This document shows positions 20,785 through 30,705 of a stretch of DNA of 64,000 nt, piece by piece. The stretch lies in the NCBI GenBank assembly GCA_022478985.1, contig JAKSZP010009620.1, forward strand, positions 16,600 to 80,599, written 5' to 3'. A program made the position numbers and the translations under genes. Every line of letters starts with the position of its first letter. The first letter of the stretch is position 1. The notes beneath the pieces are model-generated. The model had not been told where the DNA came from, did not search any database, and saw only the letters and a list, made by a program, of their open reading frames with translations. This stretch comes from Massospora cicadina (taxonomy: Eukaryota > Entomophthoromycota > Entomophthoromycetes > Entomophthorales > Entomophthoraceae).

Positions 20785-22060
20785 TCATGCTCCAGAATCA
20801 CTTGTAACTTTGCCATAACTGTTCAATAATGGATTGGTGGTAGAGTAGGGAGTATACTTTGTTGGTCGTTTATTGGCTAAATAATTTAAATCACTATGAA
20901 AACATTTGACAAATCTTCTGAGTCTGATCCAGGTAACCGTAATTATCAAATCTTTTAAAATTAAGGGGAGTAGCTCCATCCTATCTCAGATCAGACCTAC
21001 TGAGAAGGGCTGGGCTGATTGACATGGTATATTATGGCTTGATTGTCTCAGTTATCTTCTTCTCCTGCGTTAGACTCCATTGTGTCCTTAAAATGATAAA
21101 AAGTGAACGTTCCTCCTGTAAAGTGCACTACAATGTAGTGCGAGGTATTGCACACTACTGCACAGCTAAGATTTCTATTTAGAAACTTGATGGATACTCT
21201 TGATCTATTGAAGTATATTCTATTAATCAGGTCTGTTCCTAAAATTACTGGTATAGGATGATCTATTTCATGGAGAGATTCCAAAAATGCAAACAAAATT
21301 TCTTAAAAAAATTAATTAAATTAAATAATAAGTAAAATATTATTAAGCAATTATTTTGCCTTGTAACAAGGAAGTCCTGATTAGGGATTAATTGCTAGAA
21401 AAGACAATGGATATAAGGGGAGGATACCCCAGTAATAGAATACATACTCACTGCCACTGCCTCCCCAAGTTCAATCCCAGTAGTGAACTCTGGGTAGGGG
21501 ACAATTATGACTGTGTTGTATTTGTGCATCGATTCCCCAAACCAAGATAGAAAATAGTAAAGGTGATTTATGGAGTTCCTGGCCTATCATATGCTGTGCA
21601 TGGATGTTTTCTGGGTTTTATCCTCCTTTCCTATTTCTTTGATTCCTCTTAATTGGTGCAGTATTGTCCCCAGGTTGGGCCCTCAAATAAATTTCACATT
21701 TAAATTCAAATACAATTGATATGATGAGTACAATAGTACTCAATTCTAGAGAAATGACTCATTAAAATCAAGGACTGACGCATGATAATTCCAGAAGGGT
21801 TGGGGGCTCATTGGGAAAGGTGGACTTCAATGAAGTAGCAATTATTTTCCAGTATTTTTTATAAAGGCTTAATGGGAAGAGCCAACGTACTTGACTGCTT
21901 GAGCCTAAGTTTATATAAATTGACAATATCCTATATTCTGGAATGATGAGGTAGCTTATTTTGAGACAGAATCTGTGCTCCCCTCTCTCTGCACACCTGG
22001 AACATTGAGGAGCACAATGTCCCACTTGCAGTGGATACCCAGATCCAATAACTTTGCAAA
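20785..22060 (-). pseudogene. Scraps of minus-strand gag and protease
   Basis: The minus-strand frame 21048-21296 contains IPVILGTDLINRI, resembling the late LG-x-D segment of gypsy proteases. The frame 21768-22025 starts with a Cys/His-rich CSRCAERGEHRFC that could be a decayed zinc knuckle. The frame 20785-20979 is unassigned. The pieces are short and I cannot join them into one element with confidence. Confidence 0.3.
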
Positions 22061-22319
22061 ACTCATCAAAAGTATCTATAGTTATCCATGTTCTTCAAAT
22101 GATATCCCATCATGGGTGGAAAACTATGCCATATGCGCGGATTTTAAGTTACTTTAAACTAGAAGGAAGTTGCTCTTGCAATCCTGAAGCAGCCCATAAG
22201 ACCTTGGATTTCAGTTTCAGTTAATTATTGCAAGCTTCCCTCCTCAAAAGGATTTTGATTTAATTATGTTGTTATCGGTTAATTCACTAAGTTCTCATTT
22301 TTTATACCGTGCAACACGC

Positions 22320-22685
22320 TCATAAATGCGCTTGAAACTATGAACTGTTTGTCTTTAATGAATCTTAAATGTTCAGCTCCCAAAGTAGAATAAGAGTGAA
22401 TGGGGTCCATTATACACCACTTAGTTTTTTATGCACTCCTGGCATTTCTTAGCATCAGAAACTGTATATCAATTGCTTACCATCCACAGTTTGATGGGCC
22501 AAGTGATAGGGTTAAACAGGTCCTGGAGCAATAACTGCATTATTCTGATTCCGCTTCCCATGATGCTTGAACTATGGATTTTAATCTAGCACAGTTTGCA
22601 TAAAACAACGCCTCACACGCTTACACTGGATTTTCCCCTTACAAAACCTACCTGGGTTATAATCCCACATTTCATATTGGTCCAT
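22320..22685 (+). pseudogene. Chromovirus integrase fragment
   Basis: On the plus strand ISIAYHPQFDGPSDRVKQVL followed by FNLAQFA and NNASHAYTGFSPYKTYLGYN matches the E-containing end of a gypsy integrase core, and closely parallels gypsy 1 at 9120-9330. The catalytic Glu has become Asp or Ser in the GPSDRV stretch, and two stops interrupt it. It is cut at 22685 by LTR C4. Confidence 0.6.
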
Positions 22686-23531
22686 TGTAAGTATAGTCTC
22701 AAAAACTTTCCTGTTCCCATAGAGATGAGGGAAACCCATCACCCAAGAATTAGGAAGAAACTATTAAAGAAAATTAAACAAGGTCACAAGAAATAGAGCT
22801 GATGTTAAAATGGCTCAAAGATACCAAATAATAAACAATAAAAGCATAGGAGCCAAAGGATCACACAAAATTTGTAACATGGAAGTCTAGACCAGGCAAA
22901 ACTTCAATTTGATGCAGTTTAGACTCAAACAATAATAGAATAAAATTCTGCATTAAACTAAAAAGATATATAATGTCTAACAATGTTTAAGACCTCCTTG
23001 AGGAAATCTAAGGTTTTGACAACCCAAAAGTTTATCTGATAAGGGTTAAACAGATTTTTTGTTAAAGAAACTCAACCAGTAAGTGGTACACCAAGAATGT
23101 ATATTTAAAAATTGGGAAGCCCCATATTTAGCTCAAATTAAAACTAAGGCAAAAATAGCCAAGTAATTTAGTTTACCATCTCTTGTGGTGACATATATCA
23201 AGTAGAACAAAACAAGTTTTTATTGCAAAGCAATAAGTTAAGATTTAGGTATATTATATCTGGAATGGAACATAAAACCCATTTTTAATTAAGTGCGCCG
23301 TCCCATTTTTCATAGTAAAGTAACTTGTAGATTTCAAGACCATGGATGAAACGCCTGAAACCCCACCAGGAGACCCTGTGGTACCAACATGTGCATAAAT
23401 GTTTCTTACCCAACGTTTTTCTAAGGTATATTTTTTGATCAGGGAGGGAGGCTAACTTGATAGCCTTGGCCTTAGTAATCTCCTCCTTGTTTTTACGGTT
23501 TTTTCTTATAATAATGTCATGGGACATGATA
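22686..23531 (-). mobile_element. Solo LTR C4 (gypsy 1-type, minus strand)
   Basis: On the minus strand it starts TATCATG (C1: TGTCATG) and ends TACTTACA; TGTAAGTATAGTCTC on the plus strand matches the inverted C1/C5 terminus. Imperfect 5-bp flanks, TCCAT at 22681-22685 and TCCAA at 23532-23536, fit insertion into the integrase relic. The U3 frame (about 23285-23526) reads KAKAIKLASLPD, then in a shifted frame RWVRNIYAHVG and NGTAHLIKNGFY, homologous to C3. Confidence 0.6.
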
Positions 23532-23536
23532 TCCAA
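23285..23536 (-). pseudogene. LTR-encoded U3 protein, copy C4
   Basis: The minus-strand 83-codon frame starts MSHDIIIRKNRKNKEEITKA in the LTR part and contains KAIKLASLPD. A frameshift follows, after which RWVRNIYAHVG, GGVSG and LKSTSYFTMKNGTAHL are readable in another frame. These align with QRWVRAKYAKVG, GGVTA and CTSYILNKDGSLHL of copy C3. It supports coding ancestry of the LTR in a copy of opposite orientation. Confidence 0.45.
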
Positions 23537-23964
23537 ACATTTTCTCAGTGTTCCCCACAGCAGAAGACCGCATAACTATCATTTTGGATACACAGAAACT
23601 TGTATAAGAGCATTAATCAAAGGCAATTGAGGACAACATGGTGTTTGCTGACCAGAAGTGGCACCTATGCCATGATATAAAGGTTGCCTCCCTTATCATG
23701 TAAGGTATGTAGAATCTTAGAATGACGGTTTCCACATAGAAACTGGCATTAAACTCTTAGGTCCCTAAGAAGTTAAAATGATATAGGTAATGAAACTTTT
23801 TTATAAAGCTCCCTACGCGCTGGAAGCACCATAAATTGTGCCATACCTCTCAGCTATATCCTTTTAATGAGGAGATGCTAACTCATCCAACCTAATAGTT
23901 TTGGGAACTTGCAGAAGGTGGAAGTATAAGCAATTATTGAAAATCTGGAGACCCAACCTCTTGG

Positions 23965-24130
23965 GTTGGACCGGGAAAAGGTCACTTATAGGAAGAAGAA
24001 GGGACCTAATGCCCCAGTAGAGCCAAGGGCTCCACTGGGGCACTTGGGACATTTGGTTGGTGAACGTTGGATAACCACATTGACCCCAAAAATCCCTCCA
24101 CATAACCCCTTTGGCTGCTTCTTCCCTTGT
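23965..24130 (+). pseudogene. LTR-encoded U3 protein, copy B2
   Basis: The plus-strand frame reads LDREKVTYRKKKGPN, then HLGHLVGERWITTLTPKIPP. This aligns codon by codon with B4 (LDREQHPFRTKRGPK, then DLVHVVDERWVTALPPK). The Asp of the D-x-R-W core is Gly here. Minus-strand frames over the same bases (23864-24197) are probably shadows. Only about 55 codons can be followed. Confidence 0.45.
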
Positions 24131-25468
24131 TAAAAGCATAAAGGAGGTTTGTATGGAGGTAATAAAGGCCAGAAGTCAACAACAGCACCTCCTCCATTCA
24201 CTAGCCCCCACCCCGCCATCCCTCACTTCCTTGGAAAGTAAGAAAATCGGCCTCAAAACATAGCAAATGGTTCCTGAGTCAGGACCCAGTCTAGAACACG
24301 AAATACAAAATTCCAGATCTTAAAAAGCCACTATGAGTCAAGAAATCCGTTTTTGAAAAATTTAAAAAATCTTTGAAAAATTTGTCTTAATTGACCCTGG
24401 TAAAGTCCAATTCTACTGCCCCTTTGATCCAAGTAAATTTTCTCAAGTTTGGATCAGTGAGGGTCCCTCCTTAGCAGGTCAGATAATTATGTTGCCAGAG
24501 TTTTTATGACCTTTGCATAAGCTGGATGATGACGCCCCAAGTCCAGGCTGAGTACCCATGAGTGCGTCAGCTGCCACTGTCTAGGAAACAAACCCACAGA
24601 CCCCTTTTCCCCATTTTTCATATATAAGGAAACTGCCTCTTGAAGGGGCAGTTGTTGGTCCATTTTCACTCTTAGCTTTAATAAAGCTGATCTCTACCCA
24701 AACAACCACGGACTCCATCTCTTTTTCTAAAATATTTTCGCTTAACTCAGAAAAGTATGCAGCGATCTGGGTTTTAGGGCCAATGGTCATCAAGTGGGCC
24801 CTCCAAGCCCTCAATCTTGTGGTCAACCAGTTGGTGATATCAATGATCAAAGATTTCGCCATGGGCATAGGACGTCAATCCACCAATTCCAAAGAGTTTT
24901 TAGATCAACTGAACTCTTCACATCAATTTGCTCCTCCTTTGGCTCCCAGCAGACAAGCTACAGGTCTGCCTCCCACTTCTCAAAAAAGTTGAAGAATTTG
25001 GACTAATTCACCCCACCAATCTGCTGATGGTTTGGCACAATTTGGGCAAAATGATACCATCTCCACTAATTGCAATTCTCCATTAAGAGGCTAGAAACAA
25101 TTGTCCTTACAACTGCGAGGTGGTAATAAGCACCAGACTATCTGGGCCATCTCGCCAAGGGCCAATCCAGCCTAAAACAGTTTATAAAATTTATCCGCCA
25201 TCTCAGAAATGTCCCCAATCCCCCAACCCATTGCAAAACACCACAACGGGCACAAGGCAAAATCCAAGGCCTCCCAGTTGTTGAATTGAATTAATTTAAT
25301 TGATTTTCAAACCCTCTTAGCATTTCCAAATTTTAAAAAATTTAAATGATTATCAGATTTTCTATTATGATGAAATAATACCAGAATGTTTGGAAGAAGA
25401 GCCCAAAGAGCACTAACTGCAAACCCAGAAGGCTTGGTCATCCTCCTTGCCTCTCCCACCCTTAAGAG

Positions 25469-25672
25469 ATGCCCCAAAAGACCCACGGTTGCCCCATTGT
25501 AGCAATTTGGTTTGCTATAGGGCCTTTGGTATGTTCTTTAACTTTTATTTCCCTCACAAGAATCATAGAGGATCCCTATTACAACTGCTCAGAACTTCTT
25601 TGCTATTGGTATTCTGCGCTTTTCACTATTTTTACACACCCAGATTGGAAGACCAGTCTTACTTTAATCTGA
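25469..25672 (+). pseudogene. LTR-encoded U5 membrane protein, copy B2
   Basis: A 67-codon frame has two hydrophobic runs, PIVAIWFAIGPLVCSLTFIS and LLCYWYSALFTIFTHPDW, followed by KTSLTLI. B4 has the same arrangement (VPIATIWFALGAF and VVPLASWALHWVLTQPYW). The closing H-P-D-W is shared with family A copy A3. A two-span membrane protein is inferred from hydrophobicity. Confidence 0.5.
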
Positions 25673-25965
25673 AGATTCCATGCCAATTATAGCCTTTATA
25701 AAATCCCATCATCAGTCCAGTTTTCAATGGCATGGAAGGGAATTATTCTTATGAATACAATTTTGGTAAATGAAAAGATTGTATAAATTACAAGAAGATA
25801 TTGGAAGTCTTTCACGCAAATTCACCTAGAAGCTCTTCATCCCCCTCCGAAGTTTGCAGCCATTATAGCCATCAAACTCCCTTAGAAGCACAAGAATTAC
25901 GCCCTGGTCCATGCCTCAGGTGGAGTAATCCTTTCTGTTATATTATTAAATGATAGTAAAAGAGC

Positions 25966-26960
25966 TGAAATACAGTCCTTCCTCCTGGGACACAACCAAC
26001 AATCTTTCAGGCTTAAAAGGGCTTATAATGCTCCAGTGGCCCCTTGTCATAGTTGAGTGACCTGGCGCATGTAGTTGACGAGCAGTGGATTAATGCTCTG
26101 GCTCCTATGGATCCATCTCTTAGACCACTTTCCCTATTCTTTTTTGTTGAAAATGATGGAAATTTTGTAGGGAGGTAATCCAGTCCAGAGGCCTCTGGTA
26201 GCGCCCTAAGGCTCATCCCACACCCACTCAGTTAAACCAAAATTTCCAGAAAAAGCCAAGATCACCCCATTTACTAAATATCATTTATAGAGTCAATAAA
26301 CCTGGATTAAGTCATTTGAAGTAAAGCGGGCTGCATATTAACTTTCTGAATCTTAAAGACCTTGACTAAGGATACTCTGTTTGTTTGACTATCTGTAATG
26401 GATTCCTGTAAAACTATCCTTGCTAATGGACCAATCCAAATGTTTTGTGACAAATAGATTCTATAATTTTGATATGTACCCTGATTAGTAGAATCCTTTA
26501 TAAAAATATACATTTTTACCCAAAGCTCTAGAATATTTTAAAATAATTTCTCCTACATTAATCCAACTAATTGTGATGTGCCTTTTTTAGCTTTAGGCCC
26601 AGGATAGTTTTTAGGTTTCCTTCAATTCTCCACTTTCCCAAATATAAAGGTAACAGCCACATCTAGGGACTGTTGTCAGTTCATTTTTATATCTGAACTT
26701 TCCTTGGATAAACTTTTCAGCTTTTTGTGGAGGAGTGGTAGCATAGCAGGGTGGTTCCTGCTCCACTCAAAGTCAAGTTTTGATTGAAACAGAATCCAAA
26801 AACAGCACAGGATAAAAAACTAGCGTGGTATATTTGTCCCAAGGTTGACCCAACTTGCTTACTTTTTTAAAATTCTTCAGATTTTACTCTGTTTCTGAGG
26901 AGCCGCCAACTGCACCTTTTTAAAAAATCATATTGATCCAGTAAAGCACACCACCGTTTG
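25966..26960 (+). repeat. LTR B3, incomplete family B copy carrying a SINE
   Basis: From about 25971 (TACAGTCC...CCTGGGACAC) the sequence follows B4 at 28670 onward. CATAGTTGAGTGACCTGGCG and CATGTAGTTGACGAGCAGTG at 26046-26086 encode the decayed core (LSDLAHVVDEQWINAL). The promoter block AAATATAAAGGTAACAGCC is at 26640-26658. Homology fades near 26960, so the U5 end is missing or displaced. A SINE lies at 26726-26875. Confidence 0.55.
26726..26875 (+). mobile_element. tRNA-derived SINE-like element, copy 1
   Basis: TAGCATAGCAGG at 26740-26751 fits the RNA polymerase III A-box consensus TRGCNNAGYNGG exactly. A weak B-box-like stretch (GTTTTGATTGA) follows about 35 bases later. The 3' part GTGGTATATTTGTCCCAAGG with GACCCA is shared with the copy at 38625. 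The insert is flanked by TTCAGCTTTT (26716-26725) and TTCAGATTTT (26876-26885), a 9/10 target duplication. It interrupts LTR B3 just after its promoter. Confidence 0.6.
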
Positions 26961-28029
26961 TGTTTTATACTTGATTATTATTTATTGAGCACTCATTTTC
27001 TTAATCTGACTACTCAGCGTGCCATTACCAAGTTTGTGAGGAGATACACCATTGATAATGAGCACCAATCCACTGCACATGCAGTAAACCCTTAAACCAG
27101 TATTTGATTTGCTGAACCACTACTGTCTTGGTGCAATCCGTCTATTACATGCCCTCTAATTATGTCAGCTCTAGAAATCCTCTTGTTGATGAAGGGTGCT
27201 CAATTACTAATCTATTTGGGCTCCCATACATCGAGGTTATCTGAATCATCCTATCAGTGGGAGCCTGCCCCTGCCTATGCAGGAAACTTAATCTGCCATC
27301 TTATCTCTGCCATAAACCCTAGGTGGAAATTTGAACTAAGTTATCAACTTAAACCTATCTTGAAGCTTAACATGGATAAAATTGAGCCACTTCAATTTGA
27401 TTTAAGATACTGAGAACCCAACCCATATGCTATGTTTTCCAGTGCCTACTTCCTTCTTTCTTATAATACTGCACCATCCTGACATTACCCAACAATCTTT
27501 TTGTTGAGAGTATTGGGCTCTTAAGCAGAGAAATTTTCAACTAATACGTCAACATGACATTTTACTCCAAGTAAGACCCTCTATACTTCTGCCCTTTTTA
27601 CCAAAATTTTCTCTGTTAGAAAATTTACCAGATGAATTTCTCCCAATAATATCAGAATTAGGGGTATAGGTTAGTCAGCTGTGATTGCGGACTAATCGCC
27701 TAGTTCAATATTTTAATTTTTATTTACTGATTAGTGCTCTCCATTTGGGTGGGTTGAGCTCTTTTGAAGTATTGGGGATAATCCATAGTAGTTTAATGTT
27801 ATTAAAAGATTGCCACTAGTGACTGAAGCTGAGGATGTCAATTGTTCAATTACTAATTGTTCAGGTTGCAGCATAATCCTTTGACACCAGATTCCAATTA
27901 TCTGGTCATTAAGGGATTTTCTGGAAGAAAGTCGAGGATCTAATATGAGAGTGAGCGAGGATGATTTCTTCAACTAAAATTCCGAGTAGCAGCAACTAAT
28001 GCCGAGGATATTTAACAATGTTTATAATA
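26961..28029. other. Unassigned stretch between LTR B3 and a GC-rich block
   Basis: An 83-codon plus-strand frame (27162-27413) and an 80-codon minus-strand frame (27731-27973) show no recognisable domain. The minus-strand peptide ends QKSSTHPNGEH. Composition resembles decayed gypsy gag/protease relics elsewhere in the window, but I cannot align them. Confidence 0.3.
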
Positions 28030-28664
28030 GAAGTACATATATATGACTATCTGGTGACTAATGCCAAGGATGGGTCAACATAATATTTGATGTTTGGGAA
28101 GGATGGCTTAGGAGGGAATCATTTCTGTGGAAGGATAATGATTGTATGAGGACATGGCTGATATTGCAAAGGGGCTTTGATGGGTGCGGTAACCTAGTAT
28201 AAATAGTTGTCATTCCCTCCTAAATAAAGAGCTCTCTTTTGGCCACCTTTGTTTATTATTGGTAGTAAGAACGGCTAGATTGGTAAAGGTGGGACTAGTG
28301 AACCCTAAGGCAGGCGCGGGGTGATGCACCTAGAGTGGCCAACACTACCAGCTCCCATACTTCAGCCCTACAAGGAACCTCAAAAAGAAACTGGACAACC
28401 AGCCACTAACAATGAGGGGCTGATGGCCGTCAGCCATGAGCTTGTGTAGCGTAGGAGCCATGCCCCCAAGATGGGGATGGACTTGCCAGTGTACAACCAA
28501 GAGGGGCTGGCTATTGGTCATGAGGGAGAAGGAGCAAGGGGTCAGGCTGCCAAGGAAGGGGCTGAGGACCACCTGTGCACTCCCAAGAGGGGCCAATGGC
28601 ACTAAGGCGAAGTTTTTGTTCTGCTGGGTTGGTGGGTTGGACGTGGACTTGTAGGGGTTGGTAC
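28030..28664 (+). other. LTR-like promoter followed by a GC-rich block, split by LTR B4
   Basis: TATAAATAG at 28198-28206 and AAATAAAG about 15 bases later resemble a compact U3/R. The sequence then turns GC-rich (28290-28664) compared with its AT-rich surroundings and continues after B4 at 30345-30418. A plus-strand frame (PAPILQPYKEPQKETGQPAT...) runs with one stop. It is probably part of a different, short mobile element into which B4 jumped. No second LTR was seen. Confidence 0.35.
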
Positions 28665-28669
28665 GCCTA

Positions 28670-28862
28670 TGTAAGTCCTGGGGACCAGCCCCTGCAACTG
28701 GATAGGGAGCAACACCCCTTTCGGACAAAAAGGGGTCCAAAGGCCCAAGTGGATCCCCTGTCGCAGTTGAGTGACTTGGTGCATGTGGTAGATGAGCGCT
28801 GGGTGACTGCCCTTCCCCCTAAAGACAACCAGGTTTCTCCCTTTCCCCCTCCTCAACCCTGA
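28670..28862 (+). pseudogene. LTR-encoded U3 protein, copy B4
   Basis: The frame is open from the first codon of the LTR (VSPGDQPLQLDREQ...). It contains PLSQLSDLVHVVDERWVTAL near 28757-28816, followed by PPKDNQVSPFPPPQP and a stop at about 28860. It also runs 95 bases upstream of the LTR by chance. A1 keeps the same frame from the LTR start (VSPMERPLGV...). Family A continues about 110 codons further, so the C-terminal part is lost or different here. Confidence 0.5.
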
Positions 28863-29567
28863 TAAGGCTAATAGAGGGGGCTTGCCAGAATATTATGCAA
28901 GCCAGGGGCCATGGGCAGGCCCCTGGGACCACTCACTCACCAGGGAAACATGCCAAAATTTTGAGGAAATAGCTAGTCTTAATGTCAGAGCCTGATCTGC
29001 AAATTCCAGGCTGGAGGAGCCATTCTGGACTGGCTGGGGCCAGAAATCAGATTGGCGCATGATTTGGATTTTGAACCAGGTTGCAAGTGACTTGGACCAG
29101 TTGCCCCTAATCCCTGGGACAGATCCAGGAAGTTTAGATCACGCAAATAGTCAGATCAAGAGTTTGAACCAGGTTGTAAACAACCCAGCACCATGGCCAC
29201 AGTCTCTCAGGACAAATATGGGGAATCCAAACTGTGTGAACAGGCTGACTCAAATGGTCAGGGCCTGGATTGGTACCATTGATCTGGTTTGGCCCCAAAA
29301 ATTCAAAAGTCTGCAAAAGTTTTTTTTTAATTTTTGCCAAGATTTTGGACATCCTCCCGCCCTCCTCCCCAACAGCCAACCAAATCCCATCGCCAATCCT
29401 CAATCACCCAATCCCTCAGCATCCTCACTATGCGATTCTCCCCATACTTAAGGCAACTTTCCTATCAAGGGGCAGTTGTCAGTTCGATCTAATCTTCCCA
29501 CGCTTTGCGCTAGATAAAACTTGAATACCCCAAACACCTTGCCGCAGCCTCCTCCTGTTTACTTTTT

Positions 29568-30095
29568 TTGAAATTCCATGATCAATCTGGCAAAGCATGC
29601 CATTATCCAGAAACTCACCCCAATGTTCGCCAACTGGGTCATCTGGTCACTGGACCCCACCACGTGGCAGTGGATTATATCCACCATAAACAGTCTCTCA
29701 CCCCCAATGATGAAGTCACTTCTCAGTCCACTTTAATAGATCCATCTAACGTGAATCCATCCACTTTCGCGTATCCATCTAATGTGAATCCGTCCATTCA
29801 CTCCATCACTGGGATCTCTAAAAACGCTCCCCTGTTGAAGCTCCAGGGCACCCCTGCTCCAGTGCTTGCAAACTTGGCCCCCAAACCTGGCTCGCCCGCC
29901 ACTGACCCCACCCACCTGAGGAACCTGGAGCACCCCGCCCAAGGGGAGCTCAGCCCTAACTCTCACCGCGGGTCCATTTCCCTCTCCACCCACACCCCTG
30001 TTCACGCGGCAGCCCCTGTGCTGCCCCTTGCTGGTGCACAGACTTACCTGTTCAAAGCCAAAGGCCAGCAACCGCAAACCCTGGAGGAGTCATAA
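29568..30095 (+). CDS. Pro/Ser-rich frame in LTR B4, 175 codons
   Basis: An intact 175-codon frame lies downstream of the LTR promoter block. It is rich in Pro, Ser, His and Asn and contains a short internal repeat (PSNVNPSTFAYPSNVNPS). The tail ends KGQQPQTLEES. The frame then shifts into the membrane segment at 30090-30350. B2 has a shorter Pro/Ser/Gln-rich frame (24783-24992) in the equivalent place. It could be a real low-complexity linker or GC-driven chance. I recognise no domain. Confidence 0.3.
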   Translation: MKFHDQSGKACHYPETHPNVRQLGHLVTGPHHVAVDYIHHKQSLTPNDEVTSQSTLIDPSNVNPSTFAYPSNVNPSIHSITGISKNAPLLKLQGTPAPVLANLAPKPGSPATDPTHLRNLEHPAQGELSPNSHRGSISLSTHTPVHAAAPVLPLAGAQTYLFKAKGQQPQTLEES

Positions 30096-30352
30096 TCATC
30101 CCCACCTCTCCCACCCTTGGGGGTTTCCCCACAAGACTCGCGGTTGTCCCCATTGCAACCATCTGGTTTGCCTTGGGGGCCTTCAGTATGTTAATGAACC
30201 TTTACTTTCCTCACATCCCCAATAAATCTCAACTACTTCAATTCACTTGGACTGTTGTGCCTTTGGCATCCTGGGCTCTCCACTGGGTGCTCACACAACC
30301 ATATTGGGAGCCTAGTCTAATTCTTAACAGCCGCATCCATGACAGCCTATGA
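30090..30352 (+). pseudogene. LTR-encoded U5 membrane protein, copy B4
   Basis: In the frame following GGVIIIPTSPTLGGF there are two hydrophobic runs: VVPIATIWFALGAFSMLMNL (about 30145-30205) and FTWTVVPLASWALHWVL (about 30245-30295). These are followed by TQPYWEPSLILNS and a TGA just beyond the LTR. There is no internal stop over about 85 codons but no obvious ATG, as if it were a 3' exon or a frame-shifted continuation. B2, A2 and A3 share the pattern. Confidence 0.5.
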
Positions 30353-30635
30353 AGGAGAAACAGCAAGTGTCAGGAAGTCATCATACTGTTTGGCCTGGAA
30401 CACTGGCGGAGCCCTGATGTAGCAGATTGCAAATTTTATGAAATTCTCATTTCTAAAAAACCTGAAATCCTAAAATTTATCTCTATTATAAATTAACGGT
30501 ACAATTCTAAGATTGTGCTATGAATTTAATTTCCTAGCTGCCAATTTTACTATCCCTTTTACAAAGTTCTACAATATTCTTACAAACTTACCTATGACAA
30601 TTGAATGCTGGGCCACTGCAGGTGGAATACGTCTC

Positions 30636-30705
30636 TTTTTTTTAGTACTAGATGGTCCCAACCCAAGGGGGATTCATCGATGTTTATTGAATTATGCCTG
30701 GGCTC
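30636..30705 (-). other. LINE 1 3' UTR and poly(A) tail
   Basis: On the minus strand an AATAAA-type signal (CAATAAACATCGATG) precedes AATCCCCCTTGGGTTGGGAC and a short A run. A diverged copy of this 3' end is at 4203-4290, and the block GGGGGAT is shared. Confidence 0.65.

Larger units (their letters stand above)
23938..25685 (+). mobile_element. Solo LTR B2 (long LTR family B) with 5-bp TSD
   Basis: It starts TGAAAATCTGG and ends CCATGCCA, flanked by a perfect 5-bp repeat ATTAT at 23933-23937 and 25686-25690. 1748 bp, the longest LTR in the window. It aligns with B4, including the promoter block CATATATAAGGAAACTGCC at 24619-24637 followed by GGGGCAGTTGTTGGTCCA. No PBS, PPT or pol adjoins it. 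Confidence 0.8.
28670..30344 (+). mobile_element. Solo LTR B4 (long LTR family B) with 5-bp TSD
   Basis: It starts TGTAAGTCCTGGGG, the same start as family A, and ends CATCCATGACA, flanked by a perfect 5-bp repeat GCCTA at 28665-28669 and 30345-30349. 1675 bp. The promoter-like block is CATACTTAAGGCAACTTTCC near 29442, with GGGGCAGTTGTCAGTTCGAT downstream, shared with B2 and B3. It carries a U3 frame, a Pro/Ser-rich middle frame and a U5 membrane frame. Confidence 0.85.

Noticed and set aside
21467..21490. Possible tRNA B-box (AAGTTCAATCCCAG)
   Set aside because: No matching A-box at the right distance and no cloverleaf could be drawn.
23864..24197. Minus-strand frames of 91 and 63 codons
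   Set aside because: They overlap LTR B2 and run antisense to its recognisable U3 peptide. No family match.
28345..28740. Minus-strand 131-codon frame
   Set aside because: It crosses the B4 left boundary and target site, so it cannot be an ancestral gene. It is a GC-driven shadow.
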